Assembly (NCBI GenBank): GCA_013289955.1
Contig: JABCYZ010000001.1
Location: 496,001-560,000 of the forward strand
From: Acidobacteriota bacterium
GTDB lineage: Bacteria > Acidobacteriota > Terriglobia > Acidiferrales > UBA7541
Reading direction: 5' to 3'
Length of the DNA: 64,000 nucleotides
This document shows positions 1-9,067 of the stretch, one piece after another. The translations under genes were made by a program, and so were the position numbers. Position 1 is the first letter of the stretch. Every line of letters begins with the position of its first letter. The notes beneath the pieces were generated by a model. The model did not search any database, was not told the origin of the DNA, and saw only the letters and a list, made by a program, of their open reading frames with translations.

Positions 1-49
1 GGGTTTATTTTGCCTTGCCTCGGCCGTCCAGGTTCAGTATTGGACTGAA

Positions 50-868
50 CTATTGAACGTCGGAAACCTTCCCGCCAACGAAGGTGACTTTCATGTCCTT
101 GTAGATATACAGCTTCTTGGCGCCAAGGTTGACGATCTTATCGGGCTGGCCGAAGGCGGCAATCACCTGATCCTCCGTCTGGCCTTTTTCAATGCTGGCT
201 GGCTGTTTCGGAGGATCCTGCGCTGCAGGTGCCGCCTGCTGTTGGTCCTGGCCGCCGCCCTGTTGCTGGCCGTTGGCATCGCCTCCGCCGGTGTCGTTGG
301 CGAAGACTTGGGAAATGAGGTCGGCGATCTGGCCGGCGTCCGCGCCGCCGCTGATGTAGCCCTTGGGAAATTGAAAGTCAACTTGGGCCTTGAAATTTGA
401 CGGCTGCTTGACGTCGTTGCAGGTATCGCATTCAATCACGGAAATATGGACGATATCCTTTGGCAGGTCGACGGAGATCCTGGTGAAGTAAACCTTCTCC
501 TCGAGAGGCAGAAGGCGGCTGTTATCCTGGGTGTCAGGAGCCTTGGGAATTCCGAAATGTCCTCCCAATTTCCCTGCCGTGCCCAGAGTCTTGGCCGCCG
601 CAGTATGCATCGCGCCGTCCTTGAACGCGTTGGGCAGAACGACGGCGTCACCGGGAGGGTAGGAACGGATGCCGCCTTTTTTGATCACCAAGACCGTGCC
701 GGCTTCCGTGACCGCGAGGCCGGTTGAGTCGCTTTGTACCTGCGTTAACTTGTAGGTCTTTTTGAGCTCGCTCTCGACGGTACCTTGCGGCGCCGTAAAG
801 GCGCGCGGCACCGCCATCAAACTAAATACAGACGCTAGGAGGATCATGGGACTGAGTTTCTTTCGCAT
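50..868 (-). CDS. secreted protein with C-terminal BamE/SmpA-like domain
   Basis: Function unknown. About 272 residues from an ATG whose complement is at 866-868, preceded by an AGGAG ribosome site; a longer in-frame reading to 1033 has no such support. The N-terminus (MRKKLSPMILLASVFSLMAV) is a signal peptide cut near residue 26. A Gly/Gln-rich linker (about 195-222) leads to a last 50 residues with the pattern KGQTEDQVIAAFGQPDK, resembling the BamE/SmpA small outer-membrane fold in which a GM/GQ..DQV...G.P motif is usual. It lies downstream of and co-directional with the Tyr/Gly-rich surface protein, so the two may share a transcript. I infer an exported envelope protein; the BamE resemblance is by motif only. 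Confidence 0.7.
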   Translation of the reverse strand: MRKKLSPMILLASVFSLMAVPRAFTAPQGTVESELKKTYKLTQVQSDSTGLAVTEAGTVLVIKKGGIRSYPPGDAVVLPNAFKDGAMHTAAAKTLGTAGKLGGHFGIPKAPDTQDNSRLLPLEEKVYFTRISVDLPKDIVHISVIECDTCNDVKQPSNFKAQVDFQFPKGYISGGADAGQIADLISQVFANDTGGGDANGQQQGGGQDQQQAAPAAQDPPKQPASIEKGQTEDQVIAAFGQPDKIVNLGAKKLYIYKDMKVTFVGGKVSDVQ

Positions 869-952
869 TGCTTGCTCCTGAAAATTCAATCCTTCATTTG
901 GATCAGTTGGGCCGGCTGATTCGAAAGGCCGATCGTTTGATTTCAAGGAGCC

Positions 953-985
953 GGGCTGAGTGCTGCCGGCATCGGCACTCAGCCC
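953..985 (-). terminator. 11-bp perfect hairpin between two co-directional genes
   Basis: Positions 953-963 and 975-985 are perfect reverse complements (GGGCTGAGTGC / GCACTCAGCCC), with an 11-base loop that itself contains the palindrome TGCCGGCA. It sits in the 165-base gap between the leftward genes 1034-2785 and 50-868. No T-tract follows in the leftward direction, so it may be an attenuator, an mRNA 3'-end stabiliser or a Rho-type stop rather than a classical intrinsic terminator. Confidence 0.45.
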
Positions 986-1033
986 AGCCCCGGGTTCAAA
1001 CACGCGGTTACTGCCAGAAAACAGCCACGTCAC

Positions 1034-2785
1034 CTATGGCTTATCAGGCTGAGCTGCCGCTTGCACTTCCTTATCGGCGGCATCTGCATCTGCTTGTTGA
1101 GCGTTCAAATCGCTGTCGGCGTTCAGGTCGGGCTGCGCCTGGCCGTCGGGGTTCAACTTGTGAGTTGCGTCGGGAGCCTTGGGGAGGCCATTGCCACCCT
1201 TAGCAAGAGTATCCATGCCGGTGCTCAGTTTCTCGCGGAAGTCGTTGTGCATGTCCTGAAGATCGGTGACTTGCACGCGAGGCATGGAGCCAATACCGCA
1301 ATCTTGCGATTTTGCACTGAGCACTTTCACTTTGACGGCTTTGTCGTCGCCCGGCTCGTCCTCCTGGCGCTGAACGATATCACCGGGGGTGAGAGAGCAA
1401 GTGTCGCCGTCGCTGGGGACGTCAATCGTGGCAGAAACCACGAAAACGCGGTGCTTGGGATCGAGAGCAGCAGGCACCCGGTCGCCGCCGCTGTCATCGC
1501 TCTGCGCCGAAGCGGCGGCCTTTTCCTCTTCGATTTGAAGTTTCAAGTCGTCGGCGACGAGTTGTTTGACGTCGGCGGGAAGAGCGGCAGCCGCCGCATC
1601 GGCATTGAATTCCATGCCGCCGCCGAACGAGGTTACGCCGTCCGCGCTGGCGCCAGATGCCACCATGTACGGAGCATAGTCGGGCTGCAAAAACGCGTTC
1701 GGATCCGCCTGCTGCGAAGCTTCATACGCGAGACGTAGATTCTCCGCAATCAGATAGTCCGTCAGCCAAAGCGCAGCATAGGGATAGACCGGAGCGGGAG
1801 CAAAGTATACCCCGTAGTAGCCGTACCAGGGCGCGGCACCCCAACCCCAGCCATACACAACGGGAGCACCCCAGGGCGCGCCGACCCAACCGTAGTAGGC
1901 CGGGGGATAGTAATACGGTGGCGCCCAGTGGTAGTAGGCGACGCCGCGATAATTGTAGCCGCGATAGGCGTAGGCGTAGCGACGTCCGCCGTACATGTAG
2001 GTACGGCGCATATAAGGATGGCCGCCGCGCATGTAGCCGTGTTCCACGTAGCCGCGATGGCCGCCGTAGTTCACCACGCGATAGTGCTCGCCGCGGGCGT
2101 TGACGCGCTCACCGACAACACGTCGCTCGCCGTGCGGGCCATGAGAGATTTCGGCCCCGCCACGCGTGTGCACGGAGGTAACTCTTCCATGAGAATCGAA
2201 ATGGGCCTCGTGGCCGCTTTTGGTCGAAACGCTGGAGAGCTTGCCGCTCTTATTGAATTCCTTGCTGTTGCCTTCTTTGGTCGTGACGGTCTTTCCGCCG
2301 CCTGGATGCGTAACTGTACCGGGGGTCTTGGTCGCCGCCGTGGCACCCTTTGCGCCTGCCGTGCCACCTGTCTTGCCCGCGCCGGCCCCTGTTGTGCCGG
2401 CCTTGGTTGTGCCGCCCGTCGTGGCCGTCTTTGTACCTGCGGCGGCCGTGCCGCCAGTTTTACCCGCTGCTCCGGTCGTGCCGCCGCGAGCGGTGCCGCC
2501 CGTGGTGCTGCCGCGGGGCGTGGTGCCGCCGGTCGTACCGGCGTGGGCCGTGCCGGTCGTGCCGCCGCGTGCGGTGCCGCCGGTAGTGTTGCCATGAGGC
2601 GCTGTGCCGGTTCCGCCTGTCTTAGGCGGCGTAGCCGCAGGCTTAGCGGCCGGTGCAGCCTTCGGCGGAGGACTCGCCGGCTTCGCCGCCGGTTTCTGGG
2701 CATAGGAAACAAAAGCAAACACGAGTAAAGCCAGAGGCAATGCGGAAAGTCGCAAGAAAATCAATCGCGGCCGAATCGAGGTCAT
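1034..2785 (-). CDS. secreted low-complexity Tyr/Gly-rich surface protein
   Basis: Not a family I recognise by name. The 583-residue protein begins at an ATG (complement 2783-2785) with GGAGG six bases upstream; the longer frame starts at TTG. Residues 1-30 are a signal peptide ending in SYAQ. Residues about 31-160 are low-complexity Ala/Pro then Thr/Gly repeats of the type TTGGTARGG. Residues about 165-235 have short repeats resembling YD/RHS units (FNKSGKLSSV, FDSHGRVTSV). Residues about 235-345 are extremely Tyr/Trp/Gly/Pro-rich, and a soluble C-terminal domain of about 200 residues follows. It is probably exported and surface associated. Similar Tyr-rich secreted proteins are common in Acidobacteria (general knowledge); its role is unknown. 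Confidence 0.75.
   Translation of the reverse strand: MTSIRPRLIFLRLSALPLALLVFAFVSYAQKPAAKPASPPPKAAPAAKPAATPPKTGGTGTAPHGNTTGGTARGGTTGTAHAGTTGGTTPRGSTTGGTARGGTTGAAGKTGGTAAAGTKTATTGGTTKAGTTGAGAGKTGGTAGAKGATAATKTPGTVTHPGGGKTVTTKEGNSKEFNKSGKLSSVSTKSGHEAHFDSHGRVTSVHTRGGAEISHGPHGERRVVGERVNARGEHYRVVNYGGHRGYVEHGYMRGGHPYMRRTYMYGGRRYAYAYRGYNYRGVAYYHWAPPYYYPPAYYGWVGAPWGAPVVYGWGWGAAPWYGYYGVYFAPAPVYPYAALWLTDYLIAENLRLAYEASQQADPNAFLQPDYAPYMVASGASADGVTSFGGGMEFNADAAAAALPADVKQLVADDLKLQIEEEKAAASAQSDDSGGDRVPAALDPKHRVFVVSATIDVPSDGDTCSLTPGDIVQRQEDEPGDDKAVKVKVLSAKSQDCGIGSMPRVQVTDLQDMHNDFREKLSTGMDTLAKGGNGLPKAPDATHKLNPDGQAQPDLNADSDLNAQQADADAADKEVQAAAQPDKP
2306..2620 (-). repeat. degenerate tandem codon repeats encoding Thr/Gly-rich tract
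   Basis: This stretch inside the surface-protein gene encodes residues about 56-160 and consists of imperfect short repeats such as GGTARGGTTG, TTGGTTPRGS and AGKTGGT. At DNA level they read as strings of gcc-gcc-ggt-like codons, a configuration prone to slippage and length change. No other coding frame is needed to explain the pattern. Confidence 0.7.
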
Positions 2786-3296
2786 CTCTTCCTCCAACGA
2801 GCATTTAGATACATTTCGATAAGGAACACACCTTTGCTTGTGTCTTCATACGCTTTCCGTAACTGCAGGAAAGACGTCGAACCCGCATAAGCGTTGAAGC
2901 TTACCGGGCGCCACATCGACAAGATTCGGGGCCACAGAGTGCTTACGAAACCTGAAGGCGAAAGGAGATTTGCACTCCTGACGCATAGCTTTCCGGCGGT
3001 GAGCGGGTTGCTCCGCGAATCTCATCGGCAAATTTCGCGCCGAAGGATGAGGACTATCGCTCGGCTGAATTCCTAGGTCTTCGCGGGCGGTGCGCCCGTG
3101 CACCGGAAAAATCGTCGCGATTGTACTACGTTTTTTTATGGAGGCAAGTCAAAATCCATCCAGAGCTCCTGCCAGGCGAAAGAGCCATCCGCCAGCGCGC
3201 TAGCCGGCAGGAAGAGACTTGAAACGGGAAAAACTGATAGGATTCGCGCAGAAGTGGAGCGGCGAATTTTTGCCGGAATAAAGGGGAGCGTAGATC
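2786..3296. other. intergenic region between divergent genes
   Basis: About 510 bases separate the leftward surface-protein gene from the rightward 82-residue gene. Short frames exist on both strands, but none has a convincing ribosome site or protein-like composition. The region must hold the divergent promoters; I could not pick a convincing -35/-10 pair. Confidence 0.5.
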
Positions 3297-3545
3297 ATGT
3301 CAGAACCAAGCAAGGAAGAACTGTTGGCTCGGATTGCGGAACTCGAAAAGCAGGCAGGGACGCGGAAGAAGGGAAGTTTGGAATTTCGGGTAGGAGAAAA
3401 AGGCGGCGTGAGTGTGTACGGGCTGGGACGGTTTCCGGTCACGTTGTACTACGAGCAGTGGATCCGGCTGCTGGACGTCGGTACGGAGTTGCGCGCGTTT
3501 TTGGAAGAGAATAAGAGCAAGCTGAAATTGAAGACGGCCGAGTAG
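3297..3545 (+). CDS. small conserved protein of unknown function
   Basis: An 82-residue soluble protein starting at ATG 3297 behind a strong AGGGGAG site. The N-terminal 25 residues are a charged helix (EELLARIAELEKQAG). Then comes the distinctive segment KGGVSVYGLGRFPVTLYYEQW, after which the C-terminus is helical and Lys-rich. I recall similar GGVSVYGLGRFPVTLY proteins of 70-90 residues as widespread uncharacterised proteins, notably in cyanobacteria, so this is probably a real small gene and not noise. A competing +frame at 3098-3514 overlaps it and lacks such features. The next gene follows 11 bases later, suggesting co-transcription. Confidence 0.8.
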   Translation: MSEPSKEELLARIAELEKQAGTRKKGSLEFRVGEKGGVSVYGLGRFPVTLYYEQWIRLLDVGTELRAFLEENKSKLKLKTAE

Positions 3546-3556
3546 GGGGCAGTGAC

Positions 3557-4132
3557 ATGAAGACCATTTCCTTTCTAACGTGCGCCCTGGTGCTGTGTGT
3601 CTCGACAATCGCTTTGCCGCAATCGCACAAGCCGGATGCGCAAAAGCCTGACGCGCAACAACCGTCCGCTCAATTGGCATTTGCCCGGCTGAAAACGCTT
3701 GCAGGAACTTGGAAAGGCCAGGCAGCGATGGGACCAGACCCCGGAATGAGCGCCCCGGTACGCGTGTCGTTGCGCGTCACTTCAGGCGGCGACGCGCTTC
3801 TGCACGAGATGGTGCCGGAAGGAAGATCCGATGACCCGAGCAATGGTGCGGACGATCCAGTCACGATCTTCTACATCGATGGCGATCGCCTGCTCCTTAC
3901 ACATTATTGCGACTCCGGGAAGAACCGGCCCCGGATGGCAGGCAAGTTGTCGCCCGACGGCAAGGGCGTGACCTTCGACTTCCTCGACGTCTCGGGCGGC
4001 ACAATGTATGGACACATGCACCAGGCAGTATTCACGTTCATCGACGCGGATCATCACACCGAGGACTGGACGTATATGTCGCCCGAGGATAAGCCTGGCC
4101 ACGCGCACATCGACCTCGTGCGCGCGAAGTGA
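3557..4132 (+). CDS. secreted lipocalin-like protein, function unknown
   Basis: A 191-residue protein with a signal peptide (MKTISFLTCALVLCVSTIAL, cut about residue 22). The mature part begins with LKTLAGTWKGQ, a pattern seen at the first strand of lipocalin-like/DUF1579-type beta-barrels, and continues as alternating beta strands (FYIDGDRLLLTHYCDSG, GVTFDFLDVSGG). It starts 11 bases after the 82-residue gene and is probably in the same transcript. I infer an exported small beta-barrel that may bind a hydrophobic ligand; no catalytic motif is visible. Confidence 0.7.
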   Translation: MKTISFLTCALVLCVSTIALPQSHKPDAQKPDAQQPSAQLAFARLKTLAGTWKGQAAMGPDPGMSAPVRVSLRVTSGGDALLHEMVPEGRSDDPSNGADDPVTIFYIDGDRLLLTHYCDSGKNRPRMAGKLSPDGKGVTFDFLDVSGGTMYGHMHQAVFTFIDADHHTEDWTYMSPEDKPGHAHIDLVRAK

Positions 4133-4321
4133 GAACGAGGCCGAGCTGCCGGCGACAGATAGACCTCATTCTCACCCACCCCACCCGACTTTTCGTCCAG
4201 GGCGCCAAACAGTAAGTACTCCTGTCCATAAACTAACCCTTTGGACAGGTGGCAAGGTGCTTTCCGGAGCCTAGCCTGCCAAGTACCAGCCATATCCGTC
4301 ACCTACAGTTTTGGAGGCGTT

Positions 4322-5992
4322 ATGCGTGCCCTGAGAATTTTGCCGATGGCTGTCGCGCTAGGTGCGTTCCCCCTGGCTGCAGCACCCCAGCAAGAGTCGG
4401 CTCTGACGCAGGTCGTGGACAAGATCGTGGCGCAAGAGCAGGTAGAAATCCAGGCGCTTCGGCAATACTCACCCGTCGTCGAGACCTACATCCAGACTCT
4501 CCGTCCTGACAAGAATCTGGGCGTGGTGCCGGACGGCGATAAGTATTTTCTCGGCCGTGCGGAGCTCGCGAAGGATGTGGAGCTCGAGCCGCTGATCAGT
4601 GGCACGCGCACCAAACACAACAGGTTCAGCGGCTTGGGTAGCCTGTTCTCGGTGGAATTTCTCCCGAACGGCTTTCTTCAAATGATCTATCTGGACACCA
4701 ACGGCTTCGACCGCCAGCATTACAAGTTTGACTATGTCGGCCGCGAGTTCTTGGGTGAAGTTCGCTGTCTGGTTTTCGACATCGATCCGACATCAAAGGC
4801 TGAGAAGGGGCGGTTCGTCGGCCGCATCTGGGTCGAGGATCAGGATTACCACATCGTGCGTTTCAACGGCGGCTACAGCAGCCGCTCGAAGAACAGTTAC
4901 TACCTCAACTTCGACAGCTGGCGAACGAACGCTGGCAAGAACGAGTGGCTCCCGTCTTTCATCTACAGCGAAGAGGTCGACAATGCCGCGGTCCAATCCT
5001 TCCGGGCCCAGACGCGCCTATGGAGCTACGCACCGACCCGCGCTCGGGAAGAGCAAGAGCTAAGCAAGGTGCTGGTGGAAACGCCGAGACCCGTCAAGGA
5101 TCAGGCTGAAACCGGAAACGACTATTCGCCTCTCGAGGCGAAACGCGCCTGGGGACACCAGGCCGAAGACAATGTCGCAGCCAAGATGGAGCAGCTGGGC
5201 CTGATGGCACCCTATGGAGAAGTCGATAAGGTGCTGGAAACGGTGGTCAACAACCTCGAGGTCACAAATAACCTCGATATCCAGCCGGCGGTCCGCTGCC
5301 GCATCCTGATGACCTCAACGATGGAGTCCTTCACGATGGGCCACACCATTGTTCTGAGCCGCGGATTGGTGGATGTCCTTCCTGACGAGGCCAGCCTCGC
5401 GGCCATCCTCGCGCATGAACTGGCTCATGTCGTGCTGGGACATCGCGTGGGCGCGCAATTTGCGTTCGCCAATCGCCTGCGATTCGACGAAAAGGAGACG
5501 TTCCATCACTTCGGCTTTGCTCACACACCGGAAGAGGAACAGGCGGCGACCCAAGAGGGGATCGAATTACTGAAGAAGTCGCCATACATGGATCATCTTG
5601 GAAACGCGCAACTCTTCCTCGAAGCATTGAATGAACGCTCGAAGGAGATCCCCAATCTGGTCAGTCCGCACCTTGGCAACAGGGTCGCGACAGGCTTGAC
5701 CAGCAATTCCGCGGCGCACACCGCGCAGGCGTCGGCGGCAAAAGCAGGCGGCAACGTCATCGCTGCGCTGCCGCTCGGCGGACGCATCAAGGTCGAACCG
5801 TGGAACAATCAGCTGCAGTTGCTAAAGTCCAAACCAGCAGGCACGGTAGCCGAGGACGAGGTGACGCCCTTCGAGCTCACTCCGTTTGTCCTCTATCTCA
5901 CCCGCCAGGGAGACAGCGCATCGGCAGAAGTTCCCAGCGCGGTGTCTGTCAAGACAACTCCGGATACGAATATACCGGACATCAAACCATAG
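4322..5992 (+). CDS. M48-family zinc metalloprotease with N-terminal beta domain
   Basis: A 556-residue exported peptidase. The start at ATG 4322 follows TTGGAGGCG and a signal peptide (MRALRILPMAVALGAFPLAA). Residues about 30-280 form a beta-rich domain (FLPNGFLQMIYLDTNGFDR, GRIWVEDQDYHIVRFNGG) that resembles lipoprotein-sorting/MucB-like repeats. The catalytic part holds HELAH (first His about residue 365) in the frame AAILAHELAHVVLGHR, and downstream EEEQAATQEGIELL is the likely third-zinc-ligand helix of M48 peptidases, which usually reads ExxAD; here the D position is Ala. The C-terminal about 110 residues are unassigned. It probably acts in envelope protein quality control. The N-terminal domain makes it longer than typical M48 proteins. 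Confidence 0.85.
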   Translation: MRALRILPMAVALGAFPLAAAPQQESALTQVVDKIVAQEQVEIQALRQYSPVVETYIQTLRPDKNLGVVPDGDKYFLGRAELAKDVELEPLISGTRTKHNRFSGLGSLFSVEFLPNGFLQMIYLDTNGFDRQHYKFDYVGREFLGEVRCLVFDIDPTSKAEKGRFVGRIWVEDQDYHIVRFNGGYSSRSKNSYYLNFDSWRTNAGKNEWLPSFIYSEEVDNAAVQSFRAQTRLWSYAPTRAREEQELSKVLVETPRPVKDQAETGNDYSPLEAKRAWGHQAEDNVAAKMEQLGLMAPYGEVDKVLETVVNNLEVTNNLDIQPAVRCRILMTSTMESFTMGHTIVLSRGLVDVLPDEASLAAILAHELAHVVLGHRVGAQFAFANRLRFDEKETFHHFGFAHTPEEEQAATQEGIELLKKSPYMDHLGNAQLFLEALNERSKEIPNLVSPHLGNRVATGLTSNSAAHTAQASAAKAGGNVIAALPLGGRIKVEPWNNQLQLLKSKPAGTVAEDEVTPFELTPFVLYLTRQGDSASAEVPSAVSVKTTPDTNIPDIKP

Positions 5993-6494
5993 ACGACTTG
6001 AGAAGTGAGCCCTCGAACCAAGCGCCGGGATTGGAGAATCGGGGATTGGGATTTGAATTCTAAATCACCCGTGCTCCTGTAACCTCATCGCCTGACAAGC
6101 ATGGCGGTCTCCGTGGGTCGGCGCAACGCTGAGCGCGAACTCCAGTTGCCGCATTCTCAGGAGCCAAAATCGCTCGCGAATCTTACGTCGACCGGAACGC
6201 TGCCCCGGCTGGGTTCTGATTGCCCTAGAGCCCCGCTTCCTGATCGAACACCAGAAAATGGCTCCGGCTGTGAGCCAAATAGAGAAGCTCTTTCACATAG
6301 ATGCAAACCAGAACAACGAGCGAATCTACGGTACTATCCCTCGCGCCGGCCGACTGGCGGTCGGACAGACCATAACCCCAGGCACGTTTACCGGGCACGA
6401 GTCTTGCAAACCGCCAGGCAAATCTTCGGTCGTTGGACACTTTTCGCGATTTGCGTTATACAATCGCGCTCGAATGCGCGGGGGTGGCTGATAT
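5993..6494 (+). other. intergenic region before the FAD oxidoreductase gene
   Basis: About 500 bases with no supported gene. A 216-codon frame (6101-6751) runs through it into the next gene, but its product is rich in Arg/Ser/Pro without domain features. Near the right end lies a candidate promoter (separate entry). Confidence 0.5.
6433..6462 (+). promoter_or_regulatory. candidate sigma-70-type promoter
   Basis: TTGGAC (6433-6438) and TATACA (6457-6462) are separated by 18 bases and end about 32 bases before the ATG at 6495. Both hexamers differ by one or two bases from consensus. Prediction by eye only. Confidence 0.4.
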
Positions 6495-7835
6495 ATGACG
6501 AATCCTGGGCGTCATTTCGTGGCGGTCATTGGCGGTGCGATTTCTGGCTCGGTGGCGACGGAGATTCTGGCGGATCACGGAATTCGAGTCGCCGTGTTCG
6601 AGCAGAACACGCGCCCTTACGGCAAGATCGAAGACGGCCTGCCGCGCTGGCATGTCGAGCAGCGCAAACAGGAATACGCGCGCATCGACGCGCGCATGAA
6701 GAAGCCGAATGTGTATTTCATCCCCTCTATCAAGCTAGGCCGGGATTTTAATCTCTCACAGCTTTTTGAGTGGGGCTTTTCGGCGGTAATTCTTGCCAAT
6801 GGCGCGTGGCGCGACCGGGAATTGGGCGCGCCGGAAGCAGAGCAGTACGTCGACAAAGGCCTCGTTTACCAGAATCCTTTTATCTACTGGTACAACCACA
6901 AGAACGAAAAGGACTATCAGGGGCCGCGCTATGAAACGCCCGACGAAGCCGTGGTCGTGGGCGGCGGGCTGGCGTCGCTTGACGTGGTCAAGGTGCTGCA
7001 GCTCGAAAACTACGAACGTGCCTTAAAGGCGCGCGGCATTCACACGAGCATGCATGAGCTGGAAAAAAGTATTCCGGAGGTATGCAAAGCTCACGGCATC
7101 AAGCCGGAAGAGTTGGGCGTGAAGGGCTGCCTCTTGATTTATCGCCGCCGGGAGCAGGATATGCCGCTGGCGCAGCCGCCAGACAATGCAACGCCCGAGC
7201 AGATCGCCAAAACGGAAATGGTCCGGCAGAAAATGCTGCGCCTGGCGCGCGACAAATTTCTGTTTCGCTTCCAGGATCGCCGGCTGACGACCGGGATCAT
7301 CGTCGAAAATGGGCGGCTCCACGGACTGAAGGTCGTTGAAACGAAAATCGAGGGCCGCAAGGCGGAGCCGATCCCCGGCTCGGAACAGGAACTTCGCGCG
7401 CCGCTGGTCGTTTCTTCAATCGGCTCGGTGCCGGAGAAACTTTCTGGGATCAACATGAACGGGGAATACTACACATTCTCGGGCAATGATCTGCCACGGT
7501 ACACCGCTCTGGAGCGCGTCTTCGGGGTAGGCAACGTCGTCACCGGACAGGGGAACATCCGTGTGTCGCTGGTGCACAGCCAGAAAGTGACAAAGCGCGT
7601 CGTGGATTGCATGAAGAGCGACGATCAAAACGCTGGCGCTGGAGCCGCCAGCGCTGAACAGCAAGTCGCGAATGCCATGGGCGCGATTGGGAAGCAGATC
7701 GAAGCGATCCCGCAGCTCTCAGACCACCAGTTGGCGGAGGTGGAGCGCCAAGTTCAGGCGCTGCAGCAGAAGGCCGGATTCACATCCGACTACGACGCCT
7801 GGATTGCCAAGGTCACACCACCTGATCTTGAATAG
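6495..7835 (+). CDS. FAD/NAD(P)-dependent oxidoreductase, GltD/ferredoxin-NADP reductase-like
   Basis: A 446-residue flavoprotein. The N-terminus HFVAVIGGAISGSVATEILAD is a Rossmann FAD site, followed by the GKIEDGLPRWHVEQRK segment characteristic of the GltD / adrenodoxin-reductase group (YGI..-PE/PRWHV). A second nucleotide site VVVGGGLASLDVVKVL (about residue 152) should bind NAD(P)H. Residues about 380-446 are a helical tail rich in Gln/Glu that is not part of the core fold. No FeS cysteines are present. It would transfer electrons between NAD(P)H and a carrier such as ferredoxin, but no obvious partner is adjacent, so the acceptor is unknown. It stands alone with its own probable promoter. 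Confidence 0.8.
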   Translation: MTNPGRHFVAVIGGAISGSVATEILADHGIRVAVFEQNTRPYGKIEDGLPRWHVEQRKQEYARIDARMKKPNVYFIPSIKLGRDFNLSQLFEWGFSAVILANGAWRDRELGAPEAEQYVDKGLVYQNPFIYWYNHKNEKDYQGPRYETPDEAVVVGGGLASLDVVKVLQLENYERALKARGIHTSMHELEKSIPEVCKAHGIKPEELGVKGCLLIYRRREQDMPLAQPPDNATPEQIAKTEMVRQKMLRLARDKFLFRFQDRRLTTGIIVENGRLHGLKVVETKIEGRKAEPIPGSEQELRAPLVVSSIGSVPEKLSGINMNGEYYTFSGNDLPRYTALERVFGVGNVVTGQGNIRVSLVHSQKVTKRVVDCMKSDDQNAGAGAASAEQQVANAMGAIGKQIEAIPQLSDHQLAEVERQVQALQQKAGFTSDYDAWIAKVTPPDLE

Positions 7836-7951
7836 ATCCATGGCGGCCTTGCTCGGAATAGCGATCCTCAGGAAGCGCGACAATCAGCCTGTCAGGCGCA
7901 GAGATGGCTTTCCTGGGTTCCCACCGGGATTTCGGCAAGGAGAGAACGACC

Positions 7952-8845
7952 ATGGCAGGACAATCACAAGCGGTGCATTCCGACGAGCAACCCGTGGTCA
8001 TTCGCCAGGCCTCTGCGGCGGATGCCGAAGTGTGCGGAAAAATCTGTTTCGAGGCGTTTAGCACGCTTGCCAATCGTCACAATTTTCCTCCCGATTTTCC
8101 GGTGCCCGAGGCTTCCATCGGAGTGCTCTCGACGATGTTCTCGCACCCGGGGTTTTATTGTGTGGTGGCTGAACGGGACGGGAAAATCATCGGTAGCAAC
8201 TGTTTGGATGAGAGGGCATCGATTGCCGGTGTCGGGCCGGTCACGGTGGACGCTTCGGCGCAGAATCGCGCGGCGGGGCGCGCGTTGATGCAGGCAGTGC
8301 TTTCGCGCGCCGTGGAACGGAAATTTGCAGGCGTAAGGCTGGTGCAGGCGGCATACCACAATCGGTCGCTGTCGCTCTATGCGAAGCTTGGTTTCGTTGT
8401 GCGCGAGCCGCTTTCCTGCATGCAGGGCCCAGCGATCAGGAAAATGCTGCCAGGGTATTCGATTCGGCCTGCAGTGGCCGGAGACCTTCGAGCGTGCAAC
8501 GACTTGTGTTTGAGAGTTCACGGTTACGAACGTTCAGGCGAGATGCAGGATTCGATTCAGCATGGTGCGGCGTCTGTCGCCGAGCGCGATGGGCGCGTGA
8601 CGGCGTATGCCTCTTCGATGGCCCTGTACGGGCACGCGGTTGGCGAGACGAACGAAGATTTGAAGGCTTTGATTGCCGCAGCGGCGGCTTTTCAAGGACC
8701 GGGCATTCTTGTCCCCAGCCGCAATGCTGAATTGTTTCGCTGGTGCCTCGGGAGCGGGCTTCAGGTCGTGCAGCCGTTGACGTTGATGACGATGGGACTC
8801 TACAACGAACCGGCGGGGGCCTATTTGCCTTCGATTCTGTTTTGA
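7952..8845 (+). CDS. GNAT-family N-acetyltransferase, probably tandem domain
   Basis: 297 residues from ATG 7952, which follows AAGGAG by eight bases; a longer frame to 7904 is less likely. The first half has a recognisable GNAT core: VIRQASAADAEVCGKI at the start, then VDASAQNRAAGRALMQAVL (acetyl-CoA pyrophosphate loop, Q/RxxGxA type) and NRSLSLYAKLGF. The second half (from about residue 150, YSIRPAVAGDLRACNDLC) begins like a second, more diverged GNAT domain. The substrate is unknown. It follows the FAD oxidoreductase by 116 bases; a functional link is not evident. Confidence 0.8.
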   Translation: MAGQSQAVHSDEQPVVIRQASAADAEVCGKICFEAFSTLANRHNFPPDFPVPEASIGVLSTMFSHPGFYCVVAERDGKIIGSNCLDERASIAGVGPVTVDASAQNRAAGRALMQAVLSRAVERKFAGVRLVQAAYHNRSLSLYAKLGFVVREPLSCMQGPAIRKMLPGYSIRPAVAGDLRACNDLCLRVHGYERSGEMQDSIQHGAASVAERDGRVTAYASSMALYGHAVGETNEDLKALIAAAAAFQGPGILVPSRNAELFRWCLGSGLQVVQPLTLMTMGLYNEPAGAYLPSILF

Positions 8846-8999
8846 AGCAGAGCGAGTCCGGTCGTGGTATGCCTGTCTTGTTTGCTTCAGGAGACACTTT
8901 CCCGGTGAACGCCGTTTCGCACGTCGTCTGCAGCGTTTGCGGGCGGCCATTTCGGGCGCTGTTTGCTTTTAGGTCAGGCAGCCCACCTAGCTTCCCCTA

Positions 9000-9018
9000 G
9001 CGGCCTTCCACCGGCCGC
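9000..9018. terminator. short GC hairpin between convergent genes
   Basis: GCGGCC (9000-9005) and GGCCGC (9013-9018) flank a seven-base loop in the gap between the rightward GNAT gene and the leftward gene ending at 9068. There is no T-run, so terminator function is only suggested by position. Confidence 0.25.
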
Positions 9019-9067
9019 GGCAGGGCATACCCCGACTCCGCCACTGCGAGCATTCGGCGTAACAGGG

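Noticed and set aside
3098..3514. 138-codon frame overlapping the 82-residue gene
   Set aside because: Basic, low-complexity product; the overlapping frame has a strong ribosome site and a conserved-looking sequence.
6101..6751. 216-codon frame before the FAD oxidoreductase
   Set aside because: No ribosome site, Arg/Ser/Pro-rich product, and its 3' third overlaps the well-supported flavoprotein gene.
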